Of a stretch of DNA of 64,000 nucleotides, positions 49,650 through 59,026 are shown in pieces. Within the stretch, counting starts at the first letter, position 1. Each line of letters begins with the position of its first letter. A model generated the notes under the pieces. That model was not told the DNA's origin. It ran no database searches and saw only the letters and a list, made by a program, of their open reading frames with translations. The position numbers and the translations under genes are program-made. Source of the stretch: Bdellovibrionales bacterium. GTDB lineage: Bacteria; Bdellovibrionota; Bdellovibrionia; Bdellovibrionales; Bdellovibrionaceae. The stretch spans positions 1,193,205 to 1,257,204 of the forward strand of contig JAFEAQ010000011.1 of assembly GCA_018266295.1 (NCBI GenBank), given 5' to 3'.

Positions 49650-52472
49650 GTGAGTAAACCATCCGATAAACAAACTCCGAAATCTATTTCCCGTGAAGTG
49701 TTGGAATCCATCGCTCGTCGCGCCCATTATTCTGCGACTCAGATGATTTTCCAGGCCAACCATCGCACCGATAAAGAAAAGGGCGATCCAAAAATTGGTG
49801 GCCACGCTTCTGCTTCTGCAAGTTCCCTGCACATCATGGGCGCTTTGCACTTGATGGTGAAATCCGGCTTCGATCATATCGCTAACAAACCGCATGCTTC
49901 GCCGACAGATCACTCTTACAACTATCTTCTCGATTTGTTTTTGAAACAAGATTTGAGCAAATTGTCTCTTGAAGAGTGCAACACGGCGATGATGGGTCTT
50001 CGCAAATACTCTCACGGCGAACCAGTCTTCCAGTCTTATCACTCAGCTTACGATTCTGATAATCACAATTTCTTCCCGTCTGGCACCGTGGGCATTCCAC
50101 CAGTTGAAGCTGGTTACATGGCGCTGGCTTACCGCTACGCTCGTGAACATGGTTACGAAGTTCCAGATGCTCACTTCTGGGCTCTTTGCGGCGACTCCGA
50201 GTTCCGCGAAGGTTCTATGTACGAAGCGGTTCCTGACTTTGCGGAGCGTGAACTTGGATCGTTGACTTGGATCCTCGATTACAATCGTCAATCACTCGAT
50301 GGTCAGCGTATTACAAATCCAGAGATCATGAACGGAACGGATGCTGACCGCGTGGAGCGCACAATGGCTGCCAACGGTTGGGAAGTCATCCAAGTTCGTC
50401 ACGGTCAAAAGCGTTTGAATCTTTTCAAAAAGCCGGGTGGCGAAACTTTCCAAAACTTCCTCGAGAAAGAACTCGAAGACTACGAACTTCAAGCTTTGCT
50501 CCTTGTGCAAGACATGAAGGCGTTGAAAAAAGGCATCGCGAAAGAACATCCAAACATGAAGAAATTCTTGGACAGCGTGTCTGACCAAGAATTGTATGAA
50601 GCCATCCGCGACTTCGGTGGCCACGACATCATGCTTTTGGCTGAAGCGATGGAGCAATCTAAGAAATCCACTCGCCGTCCAACAATCATCATTGCTCACA
50701 CATTGAAAGGCTGGGGCCTGCGTTGTGCCGCTCAGCCAGGTAATCACTCTCAGTTGCCAACTGAAGATGAATTGGTTGAATTGAAAAACAAGCAAGGCAT
50801 CACTGGCGACAACTTATTCGAGCGTTTCGCAGCGGGTACGCCAGAAGCGAAATACTTGAAAGAGCGCGGTGAAAAACTTTGGAGCGAAATCAAAGCTCAA
50901 CATGCTTTGAAGGACAAAAATCAAAAATTCTTCCTCGAGAAGCTCACTCAATGGGGCGAAATCCCTGAGTCTCTTGATATCAACACGAAAATGACGAGCT
51001 ATCCACACACTCAGTGGATGCTCGGTCAGTTGACTGCAAAGCTCACTCGTATCGCAAACACGCCGCTTGAAGAAAACAAACTGGCTGAGAAGCAAAAACC
51101 ACTCACAGCAACTGAGAAGCCATTCAAACTCCCTGGTGAGTTGTTCATCTCCATGGCTCCGGATGTTGGTACTTCGACGAACTTGAATCCAGCGATGGAT
51201 GGTAAAATCTTCGGTGCGCCAGTTGTGACTGAGGATTTGGAAACTGAATTGGGCGTTAAAGACCACAAGCTTCCAGATTTGATTCCTGGTGAAGAGGTTT
51301 CCGACCGCTTCTTGCGTTTTGAAATCGCTGAAGGAAACGTGATGTCTTGCGTAGGGGCTTTCGGCCGCATGCGCGACACTCTCGGCATTCCTTTGATTCC
51401 GTTGATGACCGTTTATGACTTCTTCATCAAACGCGCCCTCGATCAGTACTTCTACAACTTGTACTGGAAGAGCTCATTCATCTGCGTAGGGACTCCGTCA
51501 GGTGTGACATTGTCTCCAGAAGGCGCTCAGCACGGTTGGAAGTCTGATATTCAGATCCCGAACCAAATCACTTGGGAACCGTTCTTCTGCCAAGAGTTGG
51601 ATTGGATCCTCTGCGAATCTATCAAGCGTCATGTCTTGAACAACAACGCCGGCCGTTCTGGCGTCTTGCTCAGACTTGTGACTCGCGGTGCGGAACAAAA
51701 AGACATGATGACTTACCTGAAGAAGCAAGCTCGCTTCAAAGGCGACATGAACTCTAAACTCGCTCGCGCGGAATTCCCAGTTGCTGGTGGCGTGAACGAA
51801 GAAGAAATTGCTTCGTTAGACGATGCTCAGATCTTGCGTCAAGTGCGTGAAGAAGTTCTTCAAGGCGCTTACTACTTGATCGACTACCGCGGTTACGCTG
51901 GCTATGAGCCCGGCGACAACGTGGTGAATATCTTCGCAATGGGTTCACTTGTGACTGAAGGTATCAAGGCGTCTGAGACTCTTCTCGGCCACGGTATCTA
52001 TGCAAACGTGATCGTGGTGACTTCACCAGACTTGTTGGTGGGTATTCAGGCTCATGAGAACGACTATGCCTACTTGAAACACGGCCTCGGCATTAACTCG
52101 GACTTGTATTTGAGAAAATCCGAAGAAGTCAGCACAGGCGATTTGATCACAGTGGCTGGTAAGCGCGTTCCGGTTGTCAGCGTTCACGACGGTGAAGCAG
52201 GCTTGTTGGATAACATCGGTTCTGTCATCGGTGTACGCCAAGAATCTTGCGCTGTTAGAAAGCACTCTAAATGCGGTCGTCCATCAGAAATCTATGCATT
52301 CCATGGAATTGATGCTGACAGCGTTGTAGATGCTTGCGGTAAAGTATTGGCTGAAACAGCTTTGGAACAAGTCATTGTCCCAGAATCTGCTTTGGAACAA
52401 ACACAACACGCGGGCAAAACAGCAAGCCACTGGACAGACCTGTGGCCTTCTAAGAGCTCTGTGAAACATTAG
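49650..52472 (+). CDS. aceE: AceE-like 2-oxoacid dehydrogenase E1 (homodimeric type)
   Basis: A 940-aa thiamine-diphosphate enzyme of the homodimeric pyruvate dehydrogenase E1 family. The N-terminal block GHASASASSLHIMGALHL holds a conserved His; the ThDP fold is seen in GDSEFREGSMYEAVPDF and WILDYNRQSLDG, a variant of the GDGE...N motif. Later blocks (AAQPGNHSQLP, RKHSKCGRPSEIYAFHGID) match the family. AGAGGAG precedes GTG 49650. No E2, E3 or pdhR gene is adjacent, so partners must be elsewhere, or it acts alone in another way. The function as pyruvate dehydrogenase is inferred. Confidence 0.8.
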   Translation: MSKPSDKQTPKSISREVLESIARRAHYSATQMIFQANHRTDKEKGDPKIGGHASASASSLHIMGALHLMVKSGFDHIANKPHASPTDHSYNYLLDLFLKQDLSKLSLEECNTAMMGLRKYSHGEPVFQSYHSAYDSDNHNFFPSGTVGIPPVEAGYMALAYRYAREHGYEVPDAHFWALCGDSEFREGSMYEAVPDFAERELGSLTWILDYNRQSLDGQRITNPEIMNGTDADRVERTMAANGWEVIQVRHGQKRLNLFKKPGGETFQNFLEKELEDYELQALLLVQDMKALKKGIAKEHPNMKKFLDSVSDQELYEAIRDFGGHDIMLLAEAMEQSKKSTRRPTIIIAHTLKGWGLRCAAQPGNHSQLPTEDELVELKNKQGITGDNLFERFAAGTPEAKYLKERGEKLWSEIKAQHALKDKNQKFFLEKLTQWGEIPESLDINTKMTSYPHTQWMLGQLTAKLTRIANTPLEENKLAEKQKPLTATEKPFKLPGELFISMAPDVGTSTNLNPAMDGKIFGAPVVTEDLETELGVKDHKLPDLIPGEEVSDRFLRFEIAEGNVMSCVGAFGRMRDTLGIPLIPLMTVYDFFIKRALDQYFYNLYWKSSFICVGTPSGVTLSPEGAQHGWKSDIQIPNQITWEPFFCQELDWILCESIKRHVLNNNAGRSGVLLRLVTRGAEQKDMMTYLKKQARFKGDMNSKLARAEFPVAGGVNEEEIASLDDAQILRQVREEVLQGAYYLIDYRGYAGYEPGDNVVNIFAMGSLVTEGIKASETLLGHGIYANVIVVTSPDLLVGIQAHENDYAYLKHGLGINSDLYLRKSEEVSTGDLITVAGKRVPVVSVHDGEAGLLDNIGSVIGVRQESCAVRKHSKCGRPSEIYAFHGIDADSVVDACGKVLAETALEQVIVPESALEQTQHAGKTASHWTDLWPSKSSVKH

Positions 52473-52483
52473 GATTATCTTCA

Positions 52484-53293
52484 ATGGAATCAGCAACGGT
52501 CTCTTTCCCTTACGAGGGTCGACTTTTTAAATCGAGAAATAAAAAGTTCGAAGAGACCCTTTTGCTGGTTCCTTTTTTTGGCTCTGAACAACGTGAACTC
52601 GCCCGTCACGTCAAATTCCTGAATGATCTTGGTTACGACGTCGCGCTCTTTAGTCTGCAAAAGACACCGGCGATTCTTGATTTCTCTCAAGGCCTTCTAA
52701 CTCCATTGAAAAAGTGGAAAGAAATCAAAGACACTCTGAAACTGCCCATCAGCTCGCAGCTAAAATTCGGTCTGAAACATGTCTATGCCGATCAGATCGA
52801 GAACATGCTGAATCTGCTACCAGGCAAAAAAATCGTCTTCGCGTTCTCAAATCCCGGTGCTGCTGCGATTGAAGCTCTGGCTCGCCGTAAATGCGTCGAC
52901 GTCGTCGGCGCTGTTTTCGATAGTGGTCCTTCCGGTAAATTCGTGGATTCTTTTGCGAATCTTGCAAAGTACGACTGGAAGATCAACTCTTTGGCTTTAA
53001 GACATATTTTGGCTCCGTTGCTTTCGTATGGGTGGAGCCCTTACTTGCACAAAGACACGCAAGAGGATCTCAATCAGTTTCCAAAAGGCTTTAAAATTCT
53101 TTCGATTCGTGGCTGGAAAGATCGTTTGATTCCTCCGGATCACATTGATGCGATCTTTGATCCCCATCCAGATTTGGATTGGCGCAAACTAAGCTTGCCT
53201 GAATCAGATCACCTCGTGGGTCTTCGCGACTATCGCAGCGAATATGCCCCTGCGGTTGAAAAATTCCTTCAAGAAATCTCTACTTCTCTATAA
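52484..53293 (+). CDS. Alpha/beta-hydrolase-like protein
   Basis: A 269-aa cytoplasmic protein with the alpha/beta hydrolase pattern. The nucleophile elbow reads AFSNPGAAAIE, so Ser is followed by Asn-Pro-Gly, a variant of GxSxG. A candidate Asp is in IRGWKDRLIPP and a candidate His in ESDHLVGLR, both in the usual order. It could be an esterase, lipase or thioesterase. It follows aceE by 11 nt and precedes the permease by 11 nt, so it may be in the same unit. Confidence 0.65.
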   Translation: MESATVSFPYEGRLFKSRNKKFEETLLLVPFFGSEQRELARHVKFLNDLGYDVALFSLQKTPAILDFSQGLLTPLKKWKEIKDTLKLPISSQLKFGLKHVYADQIENMLNLLPGKKIVFAFSNPGAAAIEALARRKCVDVVGAVFDSGPSGKFVDSFANLAKYDWKINSLALRHILAPLLSYGWSPYLHKDTQEDLNQFPKGFKILSIRGWKDRLIPPDHIDAIFDPHPDLDWRKLSLPESDHLVGLRDYRSEYAPAVEKFLQEISTSL

Positions 53294-53304
53294 CATTAGG
53301 CTCT

Positions 53305-54222
53305 ATGGCGAATTTCATTCTGATCTTTGTTTGCTTTCTGCTCGGTATTTTCTTCCGCCGCTATAAGTTTTTCCCACCAAATGCCCCCCTGGCCCTGAAT
53401 CGCTTTGTGATTTATGTGTCGCTGCCGGCTCTGACATTGGCACAGATTCATCGTCTCGATCTCAATAGCAGTAGTTTGCTGATCCCGGTTTCGATGCCGT
53501 GGTTAACCTACATCATGGGTTTTGGTTTCTTTTACCTTGTGGGCAAGAAAACTCAGATGCCCAAGAAAACCATCGGCACACTGTCACTGACTGGCTCACT
53601 GGGAAACACTTCATTCGTCGGCTTTCCCTTGCTGGAAGCGCTTTACGGCGCAGGCGCCATTGCTGTCGGCATTCTGGTTGATCAGCCGGGAAGCTTTCTG
53701 ATCGCGGGCACACTCGGTGTTGCGACGGCTGCTTATTATGCGGGTGGTTCTGTTCACCCGAAATATATTCTTAAAAAGATCTTCGCCTTTCCACCGTTTC
53801 TGTCATTGCTCGTGGCTTTTCCTCTGCGGGCGATCGAATTGCCGCCAGAGGCGTTTCAGGTTTTAGATCGTCTTGGCGGCACTCTCGTCCCGTTATCCCT
53901 TGTTTCAGTCGGCATGCAGCTGCATTTTCATCCCGAAATGATCAAAGCCAATTTCAAAAACCTATGCTGGGGTTTGGGCTATAAGCTATTTTTAGTACCG
54001 CTGATTTGTACGGTGATTTATCTCGGCATATTCAAACAGTTCAATCAAACAACACTGATCACTTTAGTTGAAGCTGCGATGGCACCCATGATTACATCTG
54101 GAATTATCGCTGCGGAATACGATTTAGATGTCGAGCTTGCGAATCTGATGATTGGCTTGGGAATCCCGATTTCACTGGCGACAGCGCCCGCCTGGGCGTG
54201 GGTCCTAGGCCACTGGTTTTAG
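53305..54222 (+). CDS. AEC-family permease (auxin efflux carrier type)
   Basis: A 305-aa membrane protein with about 10 transmembrane segments of the AEC/MDR family, which move carboxylates such as malate or auxin-like compounds. Signs are NRFVIYVSLPALTLAQI, SLTGSLGNTSFVGFPLLE and LVEAAMAPMITSGIIAAEY. The substrate is unknown. It begins 11 nt after the hydrolase gene. Its stop overlaps the stop of the convergent giant gene by 4 nt. Confidence 0.85.
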   Translation: MANFILIFVCFLLGIFFRRYKFFPPNAPLALNRFVIYVSLPALTLAQIHRLDLNSSSLLIPVSMPWLTYIMGFGFFYLVGKKTQMPKKTIGTLSLTGSLGNTSFVGFPLLEALYGAGAIAVGILVDQPGSFLIAGTLGVATAAYYAGGSVHPKYILKKIFAFPPFLSLLVAFPLRAIELPPEAFQVLDRLGGTLVPLSLVSVGMQLHFHPEMIKANFKNLCWGLGYKLFLVPLICTVIYLGIFKQFNQTTLITLVEAAMAPMITSGIIAAEYDLDVELANLMIGLGIPISLATAPAWAWVLGHWF

Positions 54223-57200
54223 TAACCCCTGAACATGATCGGCACATTCGGAATCACTGCGACGGCCGTTGAACAGCCTGGCGTCAGAGCTCCGGAGGAA
54301 GCCTGAACATAGATCGTACCACTTGCACTATAACGAACGTTACTGAACGTCGCGACCCCCGATGTAGTCGTCGCCGAACCATTCATCGTGCCACTCGCAG
54401 CACTGCTACAACCTGAGTCCGTGAAAGCGGCCAGACCGATAGCCGTATTATATGTCGACACCAAGTTACCATAGGCATCGACAGCTTGAACCACCGGCTG
54501 AGTTTTAAAGTTCACTCCCGTCACTGCAGATGATGACGGCTGAGTTGAGAATGTCAGCGTACTTGCAGCGCCCGCTGAGACAGTCACTCTTGCCGAGCAA
54601 TCGGAAGTTAGACCCGACGATGTTACCTTAATGTAGAGGTTTCCTGCCTTCGTATAGTTCTGACCGCTATAAGCCGCCACGCCTGAAGTCGTTGTTGCAG
54701 AACCATTCAATGTTCCAGTTCCAGCAGATGTACAGGCCGCATTTGTGTATGCTGTCTGGGTAATCGCTGCGGAGGAGGTGGTGATAACATTATTGTTATT
54801 ATCCATGACAGCGACAACCATCTGCTGCGCAAAATCCACGCCCGCCGTCGCTGTGGACGATGGTTCGGTTGTAATGACCAGCTTCGAAGCAGCTCCCGGA
54901 GAAATCACAATTGCACTCGAACAAGCTGTAGTCAGACTGCCTGATGAGGCCTGCAGATAATATGTGCCCGACTTCGTATAGCGAACTCCACTGAAAGTCG
55001 CAGCCCCCAGATTGAAACTGTTGGATGTCGAGTTGCTCAAAGTCCCACCACTGGCTGCTGTCGTGCAGGTCGCATCGGTGTAGACCGTCAGTGTGATCGT
55101 TGTTGAATAAAGATAGTCTGCAGTATCCGAAGCATCTCGGGCTGTCACAACCGGTTGCTGAGTGAAGTTCGTCCCCGCAGTTGCGGTCGATGACGGCTGA
55201 GTTGTAAATGCCAATTTCGTCGCAGCAGCACCACCGACCGCGATGGCCGACGAGCACGCCGATGTCAATGCACCGGAAGTTGCTTTCAAATAGATTGTTG
55301 TCGACTTAATAGAATAACTGACTCCCGAGAAAGTCCCCGTACCATAGACTGTTGAAGCCGTCGTACTTGTCAAACTTCCTCCTGCGGCTGTTGTACAAGT
55401 CGCATCTGTGTAGGCCGCCACCGTGATGGTGCCAGAATACGTCGGTACAACGTTGCCGTTGCTGTCTTGAGCCGAGACCGCCGGCTGAACCGGGAAGGCT
55501 TCACTCACTCGCACGGATGTTGAAGGCTGTGTCGAGAAATAAAGTTTCGATGCCGCACCCAATGGGCCCATCACAACAGTACCAACTGCCGCTGTTCCGC
55601 CATAACCTGAACCTGCCGTTGCCTGGGCTGTTCCAGAGAATGTACTTGTATTATAAGCCCCGGCGACGCGACCGCCGCCACCACCGCCGCCACTGCTCGA
55701 ATAACCATTACTACCGTTGGCACGAATCGTTCCCGCGCCGGCGAGAGTTCCGGTGTTAATCCAGACACTACCACCGGAACCACCACCACCCCATACTGGA
55801 GCCGTACCGCCATTTGCAGAAATAATTCCATCAACAGTCAAAGTGCCAGAGACAATCAAGCGAATCGCGCCACCACCTGGAGCACCACCGTTACCTCCAC
55901 TACCGCCACTCGAACCAAGATCGATAGGATTGATCGAAGAACCGTAAGTAGAGCCTCCTGGTGCACCGCCATTACCCGCTTTACCAGCGCCGCCGTAACC
56001 GCCGCCGGCCCCGTAAGAACCACTGCTACCTCCACCCGTCACATTTCCGGATGTATATCCCTGGCTATCGGCTGAAATCGATGAGGTTGAGTCAATCGAC
56101 ATATTCGCAGCAGAAATGACATAGCCATAACCGGTGATGGTATTACCTAGCATCACGATTTGAGCCGATGTCGTTAACGAAACATTTCCCGAGGCAGTGA
56201 GATTGCCATTCAACGTCAGGACGGTACCACTTCCAGTCACCGTAACTGCATTCGTAGAAATATTTCCGTTGATGGTTAACTTACAACCGCCCGAAAGAGC
56301 AATATTACCGACAGAGCCCGAGAAATCAGACGCATTCACAGAATAATTATAAGATGAACTACACGTCAGATCATTCGTCGAAGAATTTATAACGACGACG
56401 GAACCCGCCGTACCGGCGATATAACCTGTCCCGGCAGCCGCAGTCATTGTGCCGTTAAACGTGTACGAACTAGAATAGTCGACATACACACGGCCACCAC
56501 CACCACCGCCAGCGTTCCCGGCACCACTACTACCATTCGCAGCAATAGTCCCACTGCCGGCAAGAGTTCCCGCGCTGACCCACAGACTTCCGCCCGAGCC
56601 ACCACCACCCCAAGTCGGAGGTGTACCCGCATTAACAGTTAAGCTTCCATTCACGGTCATTGTGTTTGAAGCAATAATTTTAATGGCGCCACCGCCTGTG
56701 CCACCGCCATTACCACCGTTACCGCCACCGGATCCCAAAAGTGTTGGTTTAATCGGTGAACCATAAGTTGAGCCTCCGATCGAACCTCCAGATGCACCAC
56801 CGCCGGCACCGCCATAGCCAGCGCCCGCACCGTAACTGCCGCTGCCACCGCCACCGAGACCATTGCCCGTGGTATAACCTTGGCCATTACTATTAATATT
56901 TGAAGTGGCGTCGATTGAAATACTCGCGGCAGAAATAGTGTTACCAACGCCGCCGACAGTATCGGCATCCGCGATAATACTTGCCGAAGTAGTCAGGTTG
57001 ATACTTCCGGTCGTCGTCGTCATATTTTTGAAAATCGTCAAAGCACTACTGGTGATCGTCGCTGTACCACCGAGAGTTATATTGCCACTCACACTCTGCG
57101 TGCTTGAACTCAGCATTGAAAGATTATTGACACTTAAATCTCCGCTGACCGTTACGGCCGCGGAAGAACTTAAATTCATATCTCCGCTCGTGGTTAAGTT

Positions 57201-59015
57201 TCCGTTCGCTGTCAGCGTGCTCCCTGAGCCGGAAACTGAAATTGAACCAAACGAGCTATTTCCGATGATCGTAATTTTACAAGCCCCAGAGATTGTCAAC
57301 ACACCCATTGGGCTCGCAAGATCGGAACTGTTAACCGAAATGGCGCTGGGATTGGTACAGGCGAAATCATTTGTGGCAGAGTTTAAAAGAATAACCGTTC
57401 CGACAGAGCCACCACTACCGCCGGTCCCTCCGGATGCAGATAGTGCACCGGTATAGCTATTCGCACTCGAGTAAGTCACATAGACGCGGCCACCACCACC
57501 GCCGCCGCCGCTTGAAGTCCCGTTACCACCATTGGCACGAATCGCACCCGCACCGGCAAGTGTGGCCGTCGCTAACCAAACGCTGCCTCCAGAGCCACCA
57601 CCACCCCAAGTTGGTCCCACAGCACCATTTGCTGAGACAGTTCCATCAATCGTCATGGTGCCAGACGCGGTGATTTTAATTGCGCCACCGCCACTACCAC
57701 CGCCGTTACCACCGTTACCGCCACCCGAGCCTAAGTTCGTTGGTCCAATCGCATTTCCATAAGTCCCACCACCAGGGCCGCCACTATTTGCATCACCACC
57801 AGGGCCGCCATAACCGGCACCGCCACCGTAGCTTCCGTTGATACCTTTTCCCGTGCCTGCGTTAGTGCCATAACCCTGACTATTTGCACTGATTGTCGAG
57901 GTCGAATCGACAGAGACATTCACCGCCGTCATCGTCGAGCCAACACCAGTACTTGTATTTCCAACAAATGTTACAAGTGCCGACGTCGTCAAACTCAAGT
58001 CACCTGTTAAATCCAAACTGCCATAAACACTGAGTACCGATCCACTGCCAGTCACAGTTGCACTCGCCGCACTCAAAGCCCCGGTCAAGTTCAATACACA
58101 GGCATTGGAAAGTGAGATAGCGCCAAGCGGACTCGGTAAATCACCCGCGCTAACAGCGATCGTTTGAGAGACGTTACAAAGGATATTGTTAGCCGCTGAA
58201 TTACGAATGAAAATCGTTCCGTTATTTCCGTTCGCATAGCCCGTCCCGCGGGCAACCGACGTCGTACCGGTAAAATTATTTGTTGAGCTGTAATTTATGG
58301 AAATGCGGCCACCACCGCCACCACCACCGCTGGAAGTACCATTGCCACCGTTTGCACGAAGAGTGCCCGCACCATTCAGAGTCCCAACATCCAGCCAAAT
58401 ACTTCCGCCGGAGCCACCACCACCCCAGGTCGGTCCGACAGCCCCGTTCATAGTGATGGTTCCCGAAACGGACATAGTGCCACTCACAACAAACTTAACG
58501 GCACCCCCGCCTTTACCACCGCCACTGCCTCCGCTACCGCCTCCGGAGCCGAGCATCGTTGGAGAAACTGCCGAACCATAAATACCGCCGACATTAGTGT
58601 TTGAAAGAGCTGCACCGCCGGTACCGCCATGGCCTGCGCCAGTACCATAAGATCCACTAGTACCAGCGCCGCTTCCGGCTGCCGTGTTAAACCCTTGCGA
58701 GTCACCGCTGACAGTACCGCTAATATCGACACTGCCCGCATTGATGATAACACCCGTGTTCGTGCCGGTGTTTCCTTGCACGGTCAGGGTAAAACCTGAG
58801 CTCACGACAAGAGATGAAAATGTAAATGTACCGGGCTGAAATGTGACCGCACCACCGATGGTGACAATTCCACTCGAAGTATAGTCTCCGGGGGCGATTG
58901 TTCCAGAAGTCCAAGTCACGTCAGCGAGCGATGTCTCAACAGACAACAAGAGCAGGGAAGCAACCAGCCCTTGTTTAATCCATCGACGTGAGGTTTGGAT
59001 TTTTTGGAGCTTCAC
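54219..59015 (-). CDS. Giant exported glycine-rich protein with four Ig-like repeats
   Basis: A 1598-aa exported protein. Signal peptide from GTG 59015 (KQGLVASLLLLSVETSLA), chosen because AGGAG lies 8 nt upstream. Residues ~30-1140 contain four tandem modules of about 250 residues; each has a parallel-beta-helix-like part (SVDISGTVSGDSQG), glycine-rich blocks (GSGGGNGGNGGG) and the signature GGGGGGGRVYVTYSS. Four Ig-like repeats of about 108 residues follow (AASKLxFxTQPSSTATAG... with a C pair each), then the end IMFRGY. No transmembrane anchor is seen at the C-terminus. It is 11 nt after the fibre gene, so translated with it. Probably a surface adhesin or matrix component. Confidence 0.75.
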   Translation of the reverse strand: MKLQKIQTSRRWIKQGLVASLLLLSVETSLADVTWTSGTIAPGDYTSSGIVTIGGAVTFQPGTFTFSSLVVSSGFTLTVQGNTGTNTGVIINAGSVDISGTVSGDSQGFNTAAGSGAGTSGSYGTGAGHGGTGGAALSNTNVGGIYGSAVSPTMLGSGGGSGGSGGGKGGGAVKFVVSGTMSVSGTITMNGAVGPTWGGGGSGGSIWLDVGTLNGAGTLRANGGNGTSSGGGGGGGRISINYSSTNNFTGTTSVARGTGYANGNNGTIFIRNSAANNILCNVSQTIAVSAGDLPSPLGAISLSNACVLNLTGALSAASATVTGSGSVLSVYGSLDLTGDLSLTTSALVTFVGNTSTGVGSTMTAVNVSVDSTSTISANSQGYGTNAGTGKGINGSYGGGAGYGGPGGDANSGGPGGGTYGNAIGPTNLGSGGGNGGNGGGSGGGAIKITASGTMTIDGTVSANGAVGPTWGGGGSGGSVWLATATLAGAGAIRANGGNGTSSGGGGGGGRVYVTYSSANSYTGALSASGGTGGSGGSVGTVILLNSATNDFACTNPSAISVNSSDLASPMGVLTISGACKITIIGNSSFGSISVSGSGSTLTANGNLTTSGDMNLSSSAAVTVSGDLSVNNLSMLSSSTQSVSGNITLGGTATITSSALTIFKNMTTTTGSINLTTSASIIADADTVGGVGNTISAASISIDATSNINSNGQGYTTGNGLGGGGSGSYGAGAGYGGAGGGASGGSIGGSTYGSPIKPTLLGSGGGNGGNGGGTGGGAIKIIASNTMTVNGSLTVNAGTPPTWGGGGSGGSLWVSAGTLAGSGTIAANGSSGAGNAGGGGGGRVYVDYSSSYTFNGTMTAAAGTGYIAGTAGSVVVINSSTNDLTCSSSYNYSVNASDFSGSVGNIALSGGCKLTINGNISTNAVTVTGSGTVLTLNGNLTASGNVSLTTSAQIVMLGNTITGYGYVISAANMSIDSTSSISADSQGYTSGNVTGGGSSGSYGAGGGYGGAGKAGNGGAPGGSTYGSSINPIDLGSSGGSGGNGGAPGGGAIRLIVSGTLTVDGIISANGGTAPVWGGGGSGGSVWINTGTLAGAGTIRANGSNGYSSSGGGGGGGRVAGAYNTSTFSGTAQATAGSGYGGTAAVGTVVMGPLGAASKLYFSTQPSTSVRVSEAFPVQPAVSAQDSNGNVVPTYSGTITVAAYTDATCTTAAGGSLTSTTASTVYGTGTFSGVSYSIKSTTIYLKATSGALTSACSSAIAVGGAAATKLAFTTQPSSTATAGTNFTQQPVVTARDASDTADYLYSTTITLTVYTDATCTTAASGGTLSNSTSNSFNLGAATFSGVRYTKSGTYYLQASSGSLTTACSSAIVISPGAASKLVITTEPSSTATAGVDFAQQMVVAVMDNNNNVITTSSAAITQTAYTNAACTSAGTGTLNGSATTTSGVAAYSGQNYTKAGNLYIKVTSSGLTSDCSARVTVSAGAASTLTFSTQPSSSAVTGVNFKTQPVVQAVDAYGNLVSTYNTAIGLAAFTDSGCSSAASGTMNGSATTTSGVATFSNVRYSASGTIYVQASSGALTPGCSTAVAVIPNVPIMFRGY
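55553..58970 (-). repeat. Four tandem glycine-rich module repeats
   Basis: The coding DNA of the module region has internal similarity, visible as four copies of the same peptide order (SIWLDVGTL/SVWLATATL/SLWVSAGTL/SVWINTGTL). Such copies suit recombination and size variation between strains. Confidence 0.7.
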
Positions 59016-59026
59016 TGCCGCTGCTC

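Noticed and set aside
55717..58581. Several Pro-rich plus-strand frames and Gly/Val-rich minus-strand frames in the giant gene region.
   Set aside because: They are shadows of the Gly-rich coding sequence; no RBS and no continuity.
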